Shown: positions 10,895 through 21,730, counted from the first letter of the stretch. The stretch: 64,000 bases of DNA from Apoda limacodes (GCA_946406115.1 OX291557.1:11254501-11318500); one strand, 5' to 3'. The notes: a model not told the origin generated them from the letters alone. Made by a program: numbers and translations.

Positions 10895-11212
10895 CTTTCG
10901 AAAACGTTTACAATGCAGACGAAATTGGGCTCAACTGGAAATCTTTGCTATGAAAATATCATGCTTCACGTCGTGAATTAGCAGTGCCTGGTCCTCAAAT
11001 GAAGCTGCTGAAGCGTTGACTGGCTTAGATATTGCCGATTGAAGGTTTTTAAACGTTAATAGTACCTTTTTTAATACAATAATGTTTGCAATTTTTTGTT
11101 TTATTCCTATGAGTCTTTAAAGAAATGTATAAACAGTTTGGTTATCCGAAAAAAACGGTTTTCCGAACACCCATGTCCCCCAATTAGTGCAGATAATCGA
11201 CGCTCTACTGTA
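10895..11212 (+). pseudogene. pogo/Tigger-like DNA transposon relic, right end
   Basis: Codons from 10906 read VYNADEIGLNWKSLL, the first catalytic-aspartate motif (N-A-D-E-x-G-L) of pogo/Tigger/jerky DDE transposases. A stop follows, then the family-typical ASRRELAVPGPQ. From 10998, in another frame, NEAAEALTGLDIA resembles the far C-terminal part of these proteins, so the core with the other two acidic residues seems deleted. The sequence ends at 11210 with a terminal repeat whose reverse complement is CAGTAGAGCGTCGATTATCT, followed by TA, as expected for this group. I find no left end. The relic is non-functional. Confidence 0.72.
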
Positions 11213-11364
11213 GTAAGTTTTAAGTTAAAGAATGTATGACGACATGTTATTTTCTTTTATTCTGAGAGTTGCAATAGGACAGTAGAATCGATTTTAAAAA
11301 CGAGTAAATGACTGCACATTTGAGCAGGGCCCAGCCTTAAAGAAAATTCTGACAACATTTAGAC

Positions 11365-11530
11365 ATACATGGCGCCACGACCAAACGTATGACCTGCTGG
11401 ACAGCCTACGAATACCCATATGTGAACATAGACTAGTCGAGGTCGTTAGGTCCCCAATCTCGTCACGCACTGCACCTCAATATTGCTTTGTCTAGACGCC
11501 TTCGATGGCCGACTAGATTAATGAAATGAA
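11365..11530 (+). repeat. Dispersed ~150-bp repeat, copy 1 of 4
   Basis: The block runs from 'gccacgaccaaacgtatgac' through 'ctgctggacagcctacgaat' to 'tctagacgccttcgatggcc'. Copies in the same orientation are at 29290-29455, 45580-45735 and 63490-63650. The last lies inside a MITE with clear inverted ends, so these may all be internal pieces of that element family. Confidence 0.6.
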
Positions 11531-11555
11531 AGTTCATTCTGTGGTTAAATAAACT

Positions 11556-12370
11556 ATGGAGTATTTTTTAGTCGAGCAACTCATAGAAATTGTGAAAATT
11601 CACTACCGAAATAGTAAGAACTTTACGAATATGGATCTTGCATAAAATATTAAACTAATAAATTAAAAACTGTTGGCTCTGATTAGGATGATAAAGCAGA
11701 TGGCCTCCTTCGTACAAGACGATTCCTTAAAAACATTACCTTTATTGCATTCATCTCCATTCGTTGTCAACAATTTAACTGAACGATTTTTAAAGATCTA
11801 TGAAACTAATTTTCACTAAAGATCTGCACATGAACACTTATAAGATTCAATTACCACAACATCTAAAATCAACAGATCATGCGGAACATTGAATCCCAGA
11901 GCATCAACAAATCCATGCTGATATTTCCATAAAAAAACATCTTCAATGATGAGGTGCACTTCCAACTTGATGGGTATATGCTTACAATAAACAGAAATGT
12001 CGAATTTGAGGAACTGAAAACCCATAAGTCAAAGTCATTAACAGACTAAGCAAGCATCCACCAAGTTCACACACTGTGGGGGTGTGGATTTTAGACTGAC
12101 GGTATTATATATTTTCGTATTTGTCGCGACATGTTAACTAACTTTTGGTTGACTGCGTTGGATGAAATTGATTTTGATAACATTTGGTATGAAAAAAAAA
12201 GCGCAACCTGCGAAACTGGACCAAAACAATGCAGTTAGTGCAGACGTATTTTCCAGGACAAGTAGTCTTGCGTCGGTGAGAAGTTAACTCATAACAAAGA
12301 TCGTGTGATCTGACTCTTCTGCGCTCTTTTTTAGAGATGTTTGACGGGAAAAGTGTATGCAAATAACCCA
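11556..12370 (+). pseudogene. Tc1/mariner-superfamily transposase relic
   Basis: The whole length of an old transposase gene can be traced, with stops and frameshifts. It opens with ATG at 11556 and reads MEYFLVEQLIEIVKIHYRNS, the N-terminal DNA-binding region, until a stop after 30 codons. Around 11760 comes a second helix-turn-helix remnant, then DLHMNTYKIQLPQHLKSTDH (about 11820-11880), a family block that precedes the catalytic domain. Near 11940 NDEVHFQLDGY corresponds to the first catalytic aspartate (usually SDEAHF...LGGYVNKQN). Near 12300 RSCDLTLL corresponds to the last catalytic block (P-R-S-C-D-L-T-P-L-D). It is heavily mutated and cannot be active. Terminal repeats were not found. 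Confidence 0.7.
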
Positions 12371-14034
12371 TAGACAATTCCGGATCTCAAAACGGAAATT
12401 TGATAAGTTATTGACGAATGTGGACAAAACTTAAATTATAAAAATAAATAATTAAATAAAAAACCCGACTGCAAGAACTAAAACGAAGTAAACAAGGGGC
12501 ACTAAAACATACCAAATATTTAATATAAGCAGGCGAGATTGATGTTCAAATAGTAGTACAAATTGGACTTACTATTGTGAGTCCCACCTGCTTATTTAGA
12601 TATAGTTAGAATTTAATTAGAGTTAAATATTAAGTAAGCTTTGTCACTTTTGGTGAACGTTACATAACAAAAGTGGGAATTTTTCGGATGTTGTGTTCCA
12701 CACGTAATCTTCGTGTCCAAAAGAAAAAACCCTCAAAATTCAAGTAAATATGTGATTAATTAAGTAAGTTTTAGTTACTCATTATGTTTTAAAGTTGCAA
12801 TATACAGAAAAAGTATTAACATAAAACAAAGAGAGAGAAACGAATACATGTACCAATTAGTTATACCATGCACAGACATGGTAAAAATAAGAATTTCTTG
12901 CAATGTACTCGAATCTGAACATACTTCTTCAACTGGCACATATGCCAACAAGCACCAGATATGGGGCTCATTGGGGATAAAGGTATATTATATAATACTT
13001 TCGTTAGAGTCGTATTAATAATAATCTTTGTCGAGCATTCATTTTTTTCAAAACTGCCGTTTTCTGATTAAGAAGGTCAACACTCTTAATTTATAAAGAA
13101 GACAAAGAACTAAAAAAAAAGGTGGACATTTTTAATTTCCAAAGAGGAAGGTAAACTAAAGAAGAAGGTGGACATTCCTTATTTTCAAAATATCTCCGTC
13201 ACTTTTACACTGATTCTCTTTATGATGTTAGGTTGGCACATTATTTAAGATACCCTGGTTATTTTAATATACATGATATCAAAGCTAAATGTTAAAAATC
13301 ATAATGTTTTACTGCATTTTAATAAATAACTTACAACAGAACGTATATGCAAAATTTAAATGTGTCAGACATTCTCAACTAATCAGCATTTTATGTTATA
13401 GTTGAGATAGTATTAATGTTTTGGATATGATAAAGTTAGAGAGCAAATATACATAATTAAAGACTCGCCACAGATTTGAAATCACTGTATTAAAATTAAT
13501 GTTTCTTAAAATGATTTTGTTGGTTTTGCGTTTACCTAAGTAAAGAATAGAGAAGATGTGCTTCTGGTTGTTTAATTACTGTTTAATACCAATGTTTAAT
13601 GTTTAATACCATTTTTTAAAGTTTTGATTTAGTTTTTGATGTTTCAGAGCTGGTTTTTTAATATGATTGGTTAATAATAATGGTATGTAATATATGGGTA
13701 CCTCTAGACAATTCATTACAAATACTATTTAAATCGTACTGAAATGTATATAATTATAGATCAGTAAATTGAAAAATAAGTTTATTAAGCTTAAAAAATA
13801 AATTCTTTACCATTTTGTTAATTTTTTAGGTTTCGTGGCAGCTGTTATTTTTATTTTTTTAATGATTTTTAAAAGATTATAGTGATTTTTTTGTGTTTTC
13901 TTGTTTGCTTTAAAATTTGTGAAACATGTTTGTATCACGTGTATATGTATTATTGTAGACTGTGTGTGGACCATTCTTAATTATAGCTTCGATGTATTTT
14001 GCTTTGACGTAAACCGTAGGTCAAAAAATTAAAT
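12371..14034. other. No gene seen; AT-rich
   Basis: Very AT-rich. The segment 12528-12600 (taagcaggcgagatt ... gagtcccacctgctta) forms an imperfect stem with about 15-bp arms. The phrase 'aaggtggacatt' occurs twice near 13121 and 13164. The phrase 'aaaaaacccgactgcaagaac' at 12460 is like the start of some lepidopteran repeats. Nothing coding is supported. Confidence 0.35.
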
Positions 14035-14340
14035 GTATGTCACGCAGGGTTCCATTCTTGGGCTGTTACTATTTTTTATAAATGATATCTGCCAAATATT
14101 ATTAAAGACAATCATGAGATAGTGATAATTGCAAATGATACATCACTTTCGTTCAAAGTTAAAATACGCAAAACGATCTTAGGTAATGTAAACAGTTGTC
14201 TGTTTAAAGCTGTTCGCTAGTTTAATGTAAATGATTTGTTTTTAATTGGCAAGACTAAATGTCAGTTATGCCAAAACAAGTGTACTCGTTCGTCAGTGTT
14301 CTTTTAATTTGGAACATATTATAGACGGGGAGCAGTTAGA
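14035..14340 (+). pseudogene. Jockey-like reverse transcriptase relic
   Basis: Codons near 14042 read TQGSILGLLLFFINDI, motif B of a LINE reverse transcriptase (usual form P-Q-G-S-I-L-G-P-L-L-F). After a frame change EIVIIANDTSLSFKVK (about 14115-14160) is the motif C region, with AND-T in place of the usual ADD-T, so a catalytic aspartate is replaced. Further on NVNDLFLIGKTKCQL matches the conserved 'W...N-x-L-x-L-N-x-x-K-T-K' thumb motif. Stops and frameshifts make it inactive. It differs from the CR1-type LINE in the rest of the window, yet the tail of that LINE follows directly. Confidence 0.68.
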
Positions 14341-14465
14341 TCTTGTAGATATGCTCCCTGCCAAGGTTTTCTCTAGGGATTTCAGTATAGGGTTCTTCAA
14401 GAAAGAAGCGATTGGATTGTAAAAGTTCGGCAAGTGCGAGTAATGTCACGGTGTTGCAAGCCCCC
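14341..14465 (+). mobile_element. 3'-coding fragment of the CR1-type LINE
   Basis: The sequence 'gctccctgccaaggttttct' followed by 'ggttcttcaagaaagaag' and 'cggcaagtgcgagtaatg' is the last part of the LINE's coding region. The usual 3' tail is missing. Confidence 0.7.
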
Positions 14466-14664
14466 AAATGTGATCCCATATAAATAAATTGAAAATGAAT
14501 TTGATCATTCGGAGTGGAGATTAATTTGCGTAAGGTTTTTTTTTCACAGTGGGGTTTTAAAATCGGTGTATTTTTTTTAATATTGTTGAATAAAATCTTG
14601 AATGTTAACATGTTTCAAAGCCTTAAGTCTATTGTTGGCATGTTATCAAAACCATAGACTTCGA

Positions 14665-14875
14665 GTTCTGTAATCTGTCCTATGGACTGCGCAATAGTCT
14701 CACGAAATTGGCTACACTTTAGAAAGAGACAAAGTTAACGTGTTAAATCTTTTCTGATGGACAAGGCACCACACGTTCGCTTCGTCTCTGTCACCCTTTT
14801 GTAACCGGTTTTTTCACAGCTGCAGCGCTGGCTAGAAAATGCGCTGTCCAGTTCTGTATGTCTATGATCAAAACT
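14665..14875 (+). repeat. Dispersed repeat pair, copy 1
   Basis: From 'gtcctatggactgcgcaata' through 'gaaattggctacactttaga' and 'gttcgcttcgtctctgtcac' to 'gcgctgtccagttctgtatg'. A second copy in the same orientation is at 55190-55345. The family is not identified. Confidence 0.55.
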
Positions 14876-15399
14876 TATCTAATCCTACATTTCTTTTTAA
14901 TTTTTTTTTAATGATTATTTTTTTTAACTTTGTACTATTTTAGTATTTTGGCCTCAAACCAAAAATGAATTTTTTTTGCACATAATGAAGATTCGGAAAA
15001 CTAATATCTTAATAATCAATTATTTGTTTGTTTCTATTATAAATATGTTCAAGAGTATACTTAGCCGTTATTACCACAAAACATTTCGAGAGGAGTTAAA
15101 TATGTTTTTCTAATATTTGATGATAATTTTAATACCTGTGTATCTAATATATAAATATAATATACATTTACTAGGTTAGGTAGGTACAATCTAGTAAGTA
15201 TACATATTTGTAAAAGAATGTATAAATCGTAAACCTACTGTAAAGCATAAATTTTCTGTTATACCATAAAAAGGATGTGTCAAACTGATTTCACTCCATA
15301 AAGCTAATTTACGCTTAAGTGTAAAGCTTTTTACTTTGTTTTTACATAGGTACCAAGTACCAACTACAAAAGTTATGGCTTAATAAACCCACTCTTTAT
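14876..15399. other. No gene seen
   Basis: AT-rich sequence with T-runs; no feature recognised. Confidence 0.35.
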
Positions 15400-15610
15400 T
15401 TTTTTTAGGTTTCCGTATCAAAAGAGTTACAACGGAGTCTTTTACTATTAAGACAACGCTGTCCGCCTGTCTAGCCGACCTATAATGGACTCCATTTTTT
15501 AGACTGAAGTAGGTAGAAGCCTGAAAACTTAGTCCTAGCAAATAATAAAAAGGACAACTAGTAACAATTAAGGGGGTGACCATAGGAGTCAAGTGTTTTT
15601 GTTGTTTTCT
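15400..15610 (+). repeat. Diverged 'ggttccgt' family repeat
   Basis: The text 'taggtttccgtatcaaaaga' followed by 'aacgctgtccgcctgtctag' follows the layout of the better copy at 20.1 kb. The open frame on the opposite strand is incidental. Confidence 0.4.
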
Positions 15611-16146
15611 CTCTATTGTAAAAACAGTAATACAGACATACAAGCTTTAAATTTAAACCGATTTTTTAGAAAGCTTTTAAAATCAGTAAAGTGTGAGTTG
15701 GATTCGCGCATTATGTGTTGATGATGGGAGTCCCACTTGCACTTGGCCGAGTTTTCTTTAAAAAAATGTTTATTAGTTGTATTGCATGTTAGGTGTGCAA
15801 TAATTAGTACTAAAGCATAATAAAGCACATTTCATAAAACTAATACAAAAAATATATTTTTTTAGCAAAGAAGCAGTCAGATAAGACTAAATTTTAATTC
15901 ATAATCATATTAATAAAAAAAATAATGGTGTTCTATTATATCACAATACCGTTTTTTGGTCATAATGAATTAATTAAATCTTCATTAGTTTTGCTTTTTT
16001 ATTCTATCAAAAAAAGAACACACGTAAATATAAGTATTGCTATATCGAAGCATTTTACTTACAGAGTAAACAAAAAAAAACTGAAAATAAAAAAATAAAA
16101 TAATCTTCACAAATTTCGTATCAAGTATTAAAATAAGTAAACTTAC
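15611..16146. other. AT-rich; possible intron start at its upper end
   Basis: Very AT-rich. On the minus strand it would begin an intron with GTAAGT (16146-16141), downstream of the GC-rich segment described next. Confidence 0.3.
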
Positions 16147-16530
16147 CTCATGTCTGCTAATAAATTGAATATGTCGTAAGTTGAAGTTCCCTAAATGGGT
16201 ACATTAGGTCGAAGTAGAAGTCAGGGGACGTCATTGAAGGGTCGGTGGTGGCCGAGAGGGCGCGGGGCGCGCGGGGTCCCAGGATCAGGAATATTCAAAG
16301 CGTGAGAACGCGCGCGACCCGCATGCCGCGACTTCACGCGCAACCTCGACTACCAACTGTCATTCGAAAACCAACTTTAATAACAAGTCTTAGACGCGTA
16401 ATTTGCTTTGAGATGGATCGTAGTTATCGCTCGGAACATCGAGGACAATACGTTTCCAGTTCGCGGCTGGCATTGGCCCGGATATTCTCGAAGAGTGAAC
16501 ACGTCCACTCACAATACAATATTTCGATGT
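16147..16530 (-). promoter_or_regulatory. GC-rich candidate 5' exon or promoter of a host gene
   Basis: This 380-bp segment is sharply GC-richer than its surroundings (densest at 16205-16345). On the minus strand it ends in ATGAG|GTAAGT, a near-perfect splice donor, at 16147/16146. The three frames before the donor all contain stops, so the segment would be 5' untranslated, possibly with translation starting at the ATG two bases before the donor. The TTCACTC element near 16500 could be an initiator. The plus strand has an open frame (16245-16538) that starts with GTG; I regard it as incidental. No gene can be named. Confidence 0.33.
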
Positions 16531-17254
16531 TTTGCTAGGTGTCCTATGCTAGCTGTTGCACGCTAAACTGTGACTATCTACATGCCTACTAGGTTATTTT
16601 ATCCAAGTGACAGAATCTAATAAATCTTTACATGTATTAGTTAATAAGTACCTATCTAGCTTATTTATCGTCGGAATTTATGTCAGGACTGTGGTATTGT
16701 CATAGCGTAATAACTACTATTATTGTATAAAGTAAACATTAGTCTATGTTTTCTCATGTGGTCGAATTCAACAATTCATCAAATATTTCTTTTGATGCCT
16801 ACTACATCATAAAGTTCACATTCCAAAATCATGTGATTACATTGGCAGACGTCAAAAACTTATGACTCGGCTCGACAGTAATGGTCCTTTTATTGGTGGA
16901 ACGTTGTTAATTTAATCGCGCTGTGGGCGTGTCGTAAACCATTTTCTTTCGGTCTAAATCACAACAGAACGGATTGGTCTTATTTTTGCGGTGAACTCAA
17001 CGTTCTTGGAAAGACACCTCGTCGGTAGGACGCTGTAAGGACACGGCGAAGACGTCTGTGAAACAGTAGGTACCTAGTTCGCTGCAACTATCGGTACTTA
17101 ACGTCTCGCCTCACCTTGAGACTTCAACAGCATATCCTAAATATAGACATCGGATTACGTACTTGCCGCGACAATGCGACATTTCGATTGTTGCAGCTTT
17201 AGATTTTATTGGCCGTTTGTCTGGTTGCTGTTTGTAAAATTGTGAAAATTTTGT
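16531..17254. other. Moderately GC-rich spacer, no gene seen
   Basis: From 16800 to 17190 the base composition is more balanced than typical for the window, between two GC islands, which fits upstream regulatory sequence. No motif is clear enough to name. Confidence 0.3.
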
Positions 17255-17445
17255 AGGGGTTACGGGGGGTTGGGACGGGGGTCGGTTTCGGCGAGGCCCC
17301 CGGGCGTCGACCTCGTGAAAGTCGCGACGGATCCGCGCGCGCGCCGCCGGCCGCTCGCCTTTTTACGGGCTCTTTCCCGCGCCGCCGCACAACCCCGCGG
17401 GCCCCCGCCGGGTCGCCGCCCGCAGATAGCAAGCCAGGCCTTGCC
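17255..17445. promoter_or_regulatory. GC-rich island
   Basis: About 190 bp of very GC-rich, CpG-dense sequence (gcgcgcgcgccgccggccgc near 17335) in otherwise AT-rich DNA. Frames are open on both strands because stop codons are rare in such composition, and the predicted peptides are low-complexity R/A/G/P-rich. I therefore read it as promoter or untranslated sequence rather than a gene. Confidence 0.35.
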
Positions 17446-17839
17446 AACTGATATAATGTCTGCACCGTACTCGATTAAACTTAGCTGTTTGTTTAACTTT
17501 GAATAAATTGTTATTGGAACATGATAAAGCTAGAACTTTTAAACAGGTGGGTCATACTTATAAATACAACACTGCCAATTTTTTAAAATATTATGTTTAA
17601 AGAAAAACAGCTTTTACGCATTTTTACACTGCACATCATGATTTAATTTTGAGGGTATTCAATTTTGTCTGAAGTATGGGAAAGGTATGAACCAGATACT
17701 ACATTCATACTACAAATCAAACTAAAGTGCACGTCAGACTTGTGCTCTGTGGGTTCCGTCCATAATAAGTTTTTTCAGTTACTGAAAAACTTAATTTTTT
17801 AATTTTATATTTTCGCTTGAAACTTTGGAAATATGTACT

Positions 17840-17995
17840 AGCGTTGTATACTGGTTTTGGCATGACTTGTTGTTCGAACATGACTTTTGCCTCGTTCAAA
17901 TTCATGCCGAGACCTAGTTGTCGTGAGCATTCATCTAGAGAGTGAAACATTTGTCATCGGCAATCCTGAGGTGTTTGATGTAACCATCGTTTACG
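17840..17995 (-). pseudogene. RTE-like reverse transcriptase scrap
   Basis: On the minus strand DGYIKHLRIADD (about 17995-17960) resembles the motif C region L-R-F-A-D-D. After a one-base frame change SLDECSRQLGLGMNLNEAKVMFEQ (17945-17875; two pieces of the known block L-x-x-x-S-x-x-V-G-L-K-M-N-x-x-K-T-K-V-M) follows. This order is typical of RTE-type LINEs. Only about 50 codons survive. Confidence 0.6.
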
Positions 17996-19494
17996 TTTAA
18001 CGCCCAGACAAGTCTATGGCCTCAGCCTTTCTCTGGATCTGCCTTTGCTAAACACAGGTGGGAAATATATATAAATAAATATAGTTACCGAAGTCACAAT
18101 GTCAAGAGATAAACAAAAAAATTCACAAACGTCCTGTCGATAATGGAGTTGAGGATATTCCAAATGAAAAGCTAGCAGCAATTTGCCCTTTCCATATTTG
18201 TTGAAGCAAAAATAAAAAGTAATTACAGCGTTACCTAATAATTGTAGCTGACCATCTTCAAAAAGATTCCAAAAGATTTGCTTCAAAAATCTACGATTTT
18301 GACGAACTTGCTAGTGTTAAGTTTGTTAATTTTAATGTGGACCAGGTCTTTGTACCATGGGTAATCACTGGAAGCACACACTAGTTGCAGACTTTCTGTA
18401 TGTTGTTTGAAAAAATATGGCGTTGGGAAACTCCCAACCACTGCCAATCCAAGTTAGCTTCGTTGGTTTACCTCTTTGTTGAAGTTAGCTACCTGACTGC
18501 GCAATTTGTGTCCTAGATGTACAATATTTTTCTAAACTTTAAGCGCACTTTTTTCAACGAGAACTGGTTAAAGTGTGATATAGAAAATTGTCGCCTTACT
18601 ATTTATTAGGCTAAATTAGCATTACTCTAAGATCTTCTTTGATCTGTTAATCGAAGGTCTCACTTATCCATAAGCTTGATGTCTTCCTGATCCCCACCTC
18701 ATGCGTTTCATGATTTGGTCTAGTATTAAGACAGAAATTATGGCCCTAATATATAAATACTTTAACTTTTATATGTACCGATAGACATGTGGCATCACTG
18801 TAAAGACTAAAGCAACGCCCAGGTCTAGACAGAATCGAGACAAAAGGGGCGATTACAATCCTCTGTTTCTATAAATCTGATGCAACGTATGTAACGAATA
18901 GAGTATATGATTCTATCACCTTATCGAAAACTTGCTTGTTTGTAGGGCTGAGAATCGTCTAACTTTTTGTTTTCTTATAGATTGTCAAGACGATGATTCT
19001 AAAAAAACAACTTTTTAACGTGGCTCAGAAGAAATATGGGTATATGATTCTTTACTAATAGAAAATGATCTGAAATATTGATAGCGGAAAATTCTACTCA
19101 AAGTTCCTGTATTTTCTAAAAGAAGTAAAAATGCATTTAAATATTTTTAGTTTCAGTCATGAATAAAATATTGAATAGGAAAAATAATAACATGTATTTT
19201 ATTACATCAGTTGCAATATGTACTAGCTTTGTAAAGTTATTAAAAAGAAATTGATTCTCATGAATGACCCTTTCGACCTACGTCATAAAATAGAGAAGAT
19301 TTTTCATATTTTACGAGTTGGATTCTCGGCTTTAACAGGTGAAATGTCCAAAAATATTTTTTAAAATTACCTGTAGTCATGAAAATATCGTGCAAAGTCA
19401 CATTTTTTTTTTACAGAGGAATGGTAATGGTGGAATGGAAATACTAAAAATTTAATACTGCTTATTGGGATAGAAATAATAAATATTTGTTATG
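17996..19494. other. No gene seen
   Basis: AT-rich. Open frames here, such as the minus-strand one at 18286-18014, show no domain. The GC-richer patch at 18330-18490 was read in all frames without a match that I can defend. Confidence 0.35.
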
Positions 19495-19571
19495 CGGGCC
19501 GCAAACGCGTGTCTTCTGGCCGTCGCTCCGCCGCCGCTTCGCCCTAATTAAACAATAATCGAAAAACTACA
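19495..19571. promoter_or_regulatory. GC-rich island, 5' part
   Basis: GC-rich stretch beginning 'gcgggccgcaaacgcgtgtc' directly upstream of the candidate exon below; possible promoter or 5' untranslated sequence. Confidence 0.25.
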
Positions 19572-19772
19572 ATGAACGGGCGCGCGGCTCCGTCCTCGGT
19601 GTCCCGCGCGAACCCCGCGGCCTCCCCGTCCCGCTGCCCGTGCCCCGCGGAGCCCCGAACCCCGCGGAGCCCCGACTGCCCGCACGTCACTATTGCACTC
19701 CTCATTATCGCCTCTCGTCTACAAGACGCACTCACTACACTAACAGAACGTCCAAATTATATTCGCTGTCAG
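19572..19772 (+). CDS. Candidate 5' coding exon, protein not recognised
   Basis: ATG at 19572 has a favourable insect context (ctacaATGA). It opens 67 codons that end exactly in phase 0 at CAG|GTAATG (19772/19773), a reasonable splice donor. The peptide starts MNGRAAPSSVSRANPAAS, is rich in P, S, R and C up to residue 38, and then becomes ordinary (HVTIALLIIASRLQDALTTL). The first half lies in a CpG-rich island with the near-repeat 'gccccgcggagccccgaac', so openness is partly compositional; the opposite strand is open too. No domain or downstream exon was found. It could be a real first exon, a promoter, or neither. Confidence 0.27.
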
Positions 19773-20082
19773 GTAATGATGCTTTGGCGACTATGAACAC
19801 TCTATGCGCTTTTGCTCTGTTCGCTCTAACGAAATCGCCGCCGACCAACCGAATAGATCCGCAAAGGACGGAGACAATGAGCCAGCGAATGATTACAATG
19901 TTGTTATACCGACTTACATAACTCATTGCTAATTAAATCGTTAACTATATTGTATAGTTACAGTTAATTTGTAATAGATATTTATGTGCATTGATATATA
20001 CCTACTTTTGTGTAGCTTTGTTCTTTATAGGAACGCATTTTGTGTATTTTTTTTCTATAAATTGTAAAAAAAAACATTTGTT

Positions 20083-20225
20083 TTAGGGTTCCGTACCTAC
20101 AGAGGAACAATAATTAAAAAAACGGAAAACTTATAGTATCACTTCGTTGTCCGTCCGTCTGTTTGTCCGTCTGTCTGTCGGTCTGACAAGACCCTTTTTC
20201 TGTAGAACGCGTGGAGGTATTAAGA
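20083..20225 (+). repeat. 'ggttccgtacct' family repeat
   Basis: Starts 'tagggttccgtacctacaga', contains 'aaaacggaaaac' and a 'ccgtccgtctgtttgtccgt' run, and ends near 'gtagaacgcgtggaggtatt'. It is a widespread lepidopteran repeat, also present near 4.9 and 15.4 kb and inside the larger repeat at 32.9 kb. Confidence 0.6.
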
Positions 20226-20676
20226 TGATATTAATATCAAATACTATAGTCTACTGTCACTTAGACCTGTAAAAGCGTCAAGATTTTAAGTTAAGGTAAT
20301 TAAACTATATAGCCACTATTAATTCTTAAACATAAAAAGTACCTACTTCTTCCATTTTCTGAAATTTGCGTCTCATTTTCGATTTCAGGTGGAGTAGATT
20401 CCATATTAATATTGGATTCCTCGGTTGGACTTATTATTTTGTAAAAAGATATCAATAGGAGTGTCGCAACAATCTTTATCTAATATGAAAATGGCGCGCA
20501 TTTGCAAATGGCGCCACATGCCGGTGGTGAAAATTAGAACTATATCTTTCGTCTCTTTTTTCTTGTAGTATTAAAGTGAGTCAAACGTATAGATCAAAAG
20601 CGCTTCCAAGGAGGTTCGATCGAAATTAAAAAAAAAAACCATAAAGGATACGCACGGCGCTATGTATCCGTTTCTT

Positions 20677-21003
20677 TCACACTTTGATAACCCCAGTTTT
20701 GACTCCGACACTTATTGTTCGTGTAGCTTTGAAACGTCACTAACAAAATAATTGGTTGCAAAACGAACGGTTGACGTATACACACTACAATAATAACAGT
20801 TTGACAGATTAACACCAAAACCCACCTCCAGAACTTCATTTTTAGTGGCAAAAGTGACAAAACAAAAATATCGTAAACGAACGCTTTGAACGAAGTTTGT
20901 TACAGATGATACTAAAATTTTGATGTTTTTGATACGAAAGCAAAACGAACGATGACAGGTGACAAAATAAACGAAAATAATAATTCTGCATCCCAAATCC
21001 AAC
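20677..21003 (+). mobile_element. Partial copy of the 24.7-kb MITE family
   Basis: Shares with 24784-25145, in the same order, 'gttcgtgtagctttgaaacg', 'ttgcaaaacgaacgg', 'cagtttgacaga', 'ggcaaaagtgacaaaa', 'atcgtaaacgaacgct' and 'gatgacaggtgacaaaa'. The terminal inverted repeats seen in the other copy are not preserved here. Confidence 0.65.
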
Positions 21004-21599
21004 ATACCCTGATTTTTTCGAAGTAGGGATATACCTAAATATTTTTAGGAATCTATAAACAATGTTGCAAGAAGTTACTTGAGGGTAAGTACTTTTTATT
21101 TCCCTAAACGCAGAAGGACGGCCTTAGCGGCTATTATTAAAAGGGATGATTCATACACTCTCACGACCTTAGCTAGATCTTATCAACGATGAAGTCACTT
21201 ATGACGACATATTTTTAATCTTGAACAGTCGCCTACACAAGACATCATAGGCGAGTAGGGTTACCAGACGTCAAAAACTTTCCCGATATGTCCGCATTTT
21301 TCCCTCTGTCAGAGAAACTGGATAAAAATCAAGTTTTTAGGGAAATTTAAGTAAATAAAAATAAATGTGTATATAACTAGTATAATACTAGCTAAGAAAG
21401 AAACAAATACTGACAAGATAAGTGAATTATTATATGAATTTCGTTGTATTAGTTGCGTAATTTAATTGCATGAAATTGCCTTTTTGAAACTGCTGATTTA
21501 CAATACGTATACTATTTTACCACACACTTCATTGCGAAAAAATAACAGGAAATACACTATGGATCAGGCATTTAATATATGGAAGAAAAATTGCTTTTG
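21004..21599. other. No gene seen
   Basis: AT-rich. The phrase 'gggttaccagacgtcaaaaa' at 21258 resembles a common interspersed repeat, but the copy is too diverged to delimit. Confidence 0.3.
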
Positions 21600-21730
21600 T
21601 ATATAAAAGAAGAAACTGACTGACGTATTCATGATAATAAATCAACTCCCAGCCCAAACCGCTGGGTCTGGGAACTTGAAATTTGGCATGTGAGTTACTT
21701 ACTTGACGTAGGGCCCCTCTAAGAAAGTTT
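21600..21730 (+). repeat. 'cagcccaaaccgctgg' family repeat
   Basis: Plus-strand copy with 'gaaactgactgacgtattc', 'cagcccaaaccgctgg', 'gaacttgaaatttggcatg' and 'gacgtagggcccc'. The 38.5-kb copy has the same order. Confidence 0.6.

Noticed and set aside
11816..12025. 69-codon minus-strand frame
   Set aside because: It is the shadow of the Tc1-like transposase relic read on the plus strand.
17199..17506. Open frames on both strands across the 17.3-kb GC island
   Set aside because: Both strands are open because stop codons are rare in CpG-rich DNA; the peptides are low-complexity and one frame starts with GTG rather than ATG.
18300..18490. C-terminal LINE block (DQVFVPWVITGSTH resembling the N-Q-C-V-L-P-V-x-T-Y-G region)
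   Set aside because: Only a few positions match and the neighbouring conserved blocks are absent, so I could not support it.
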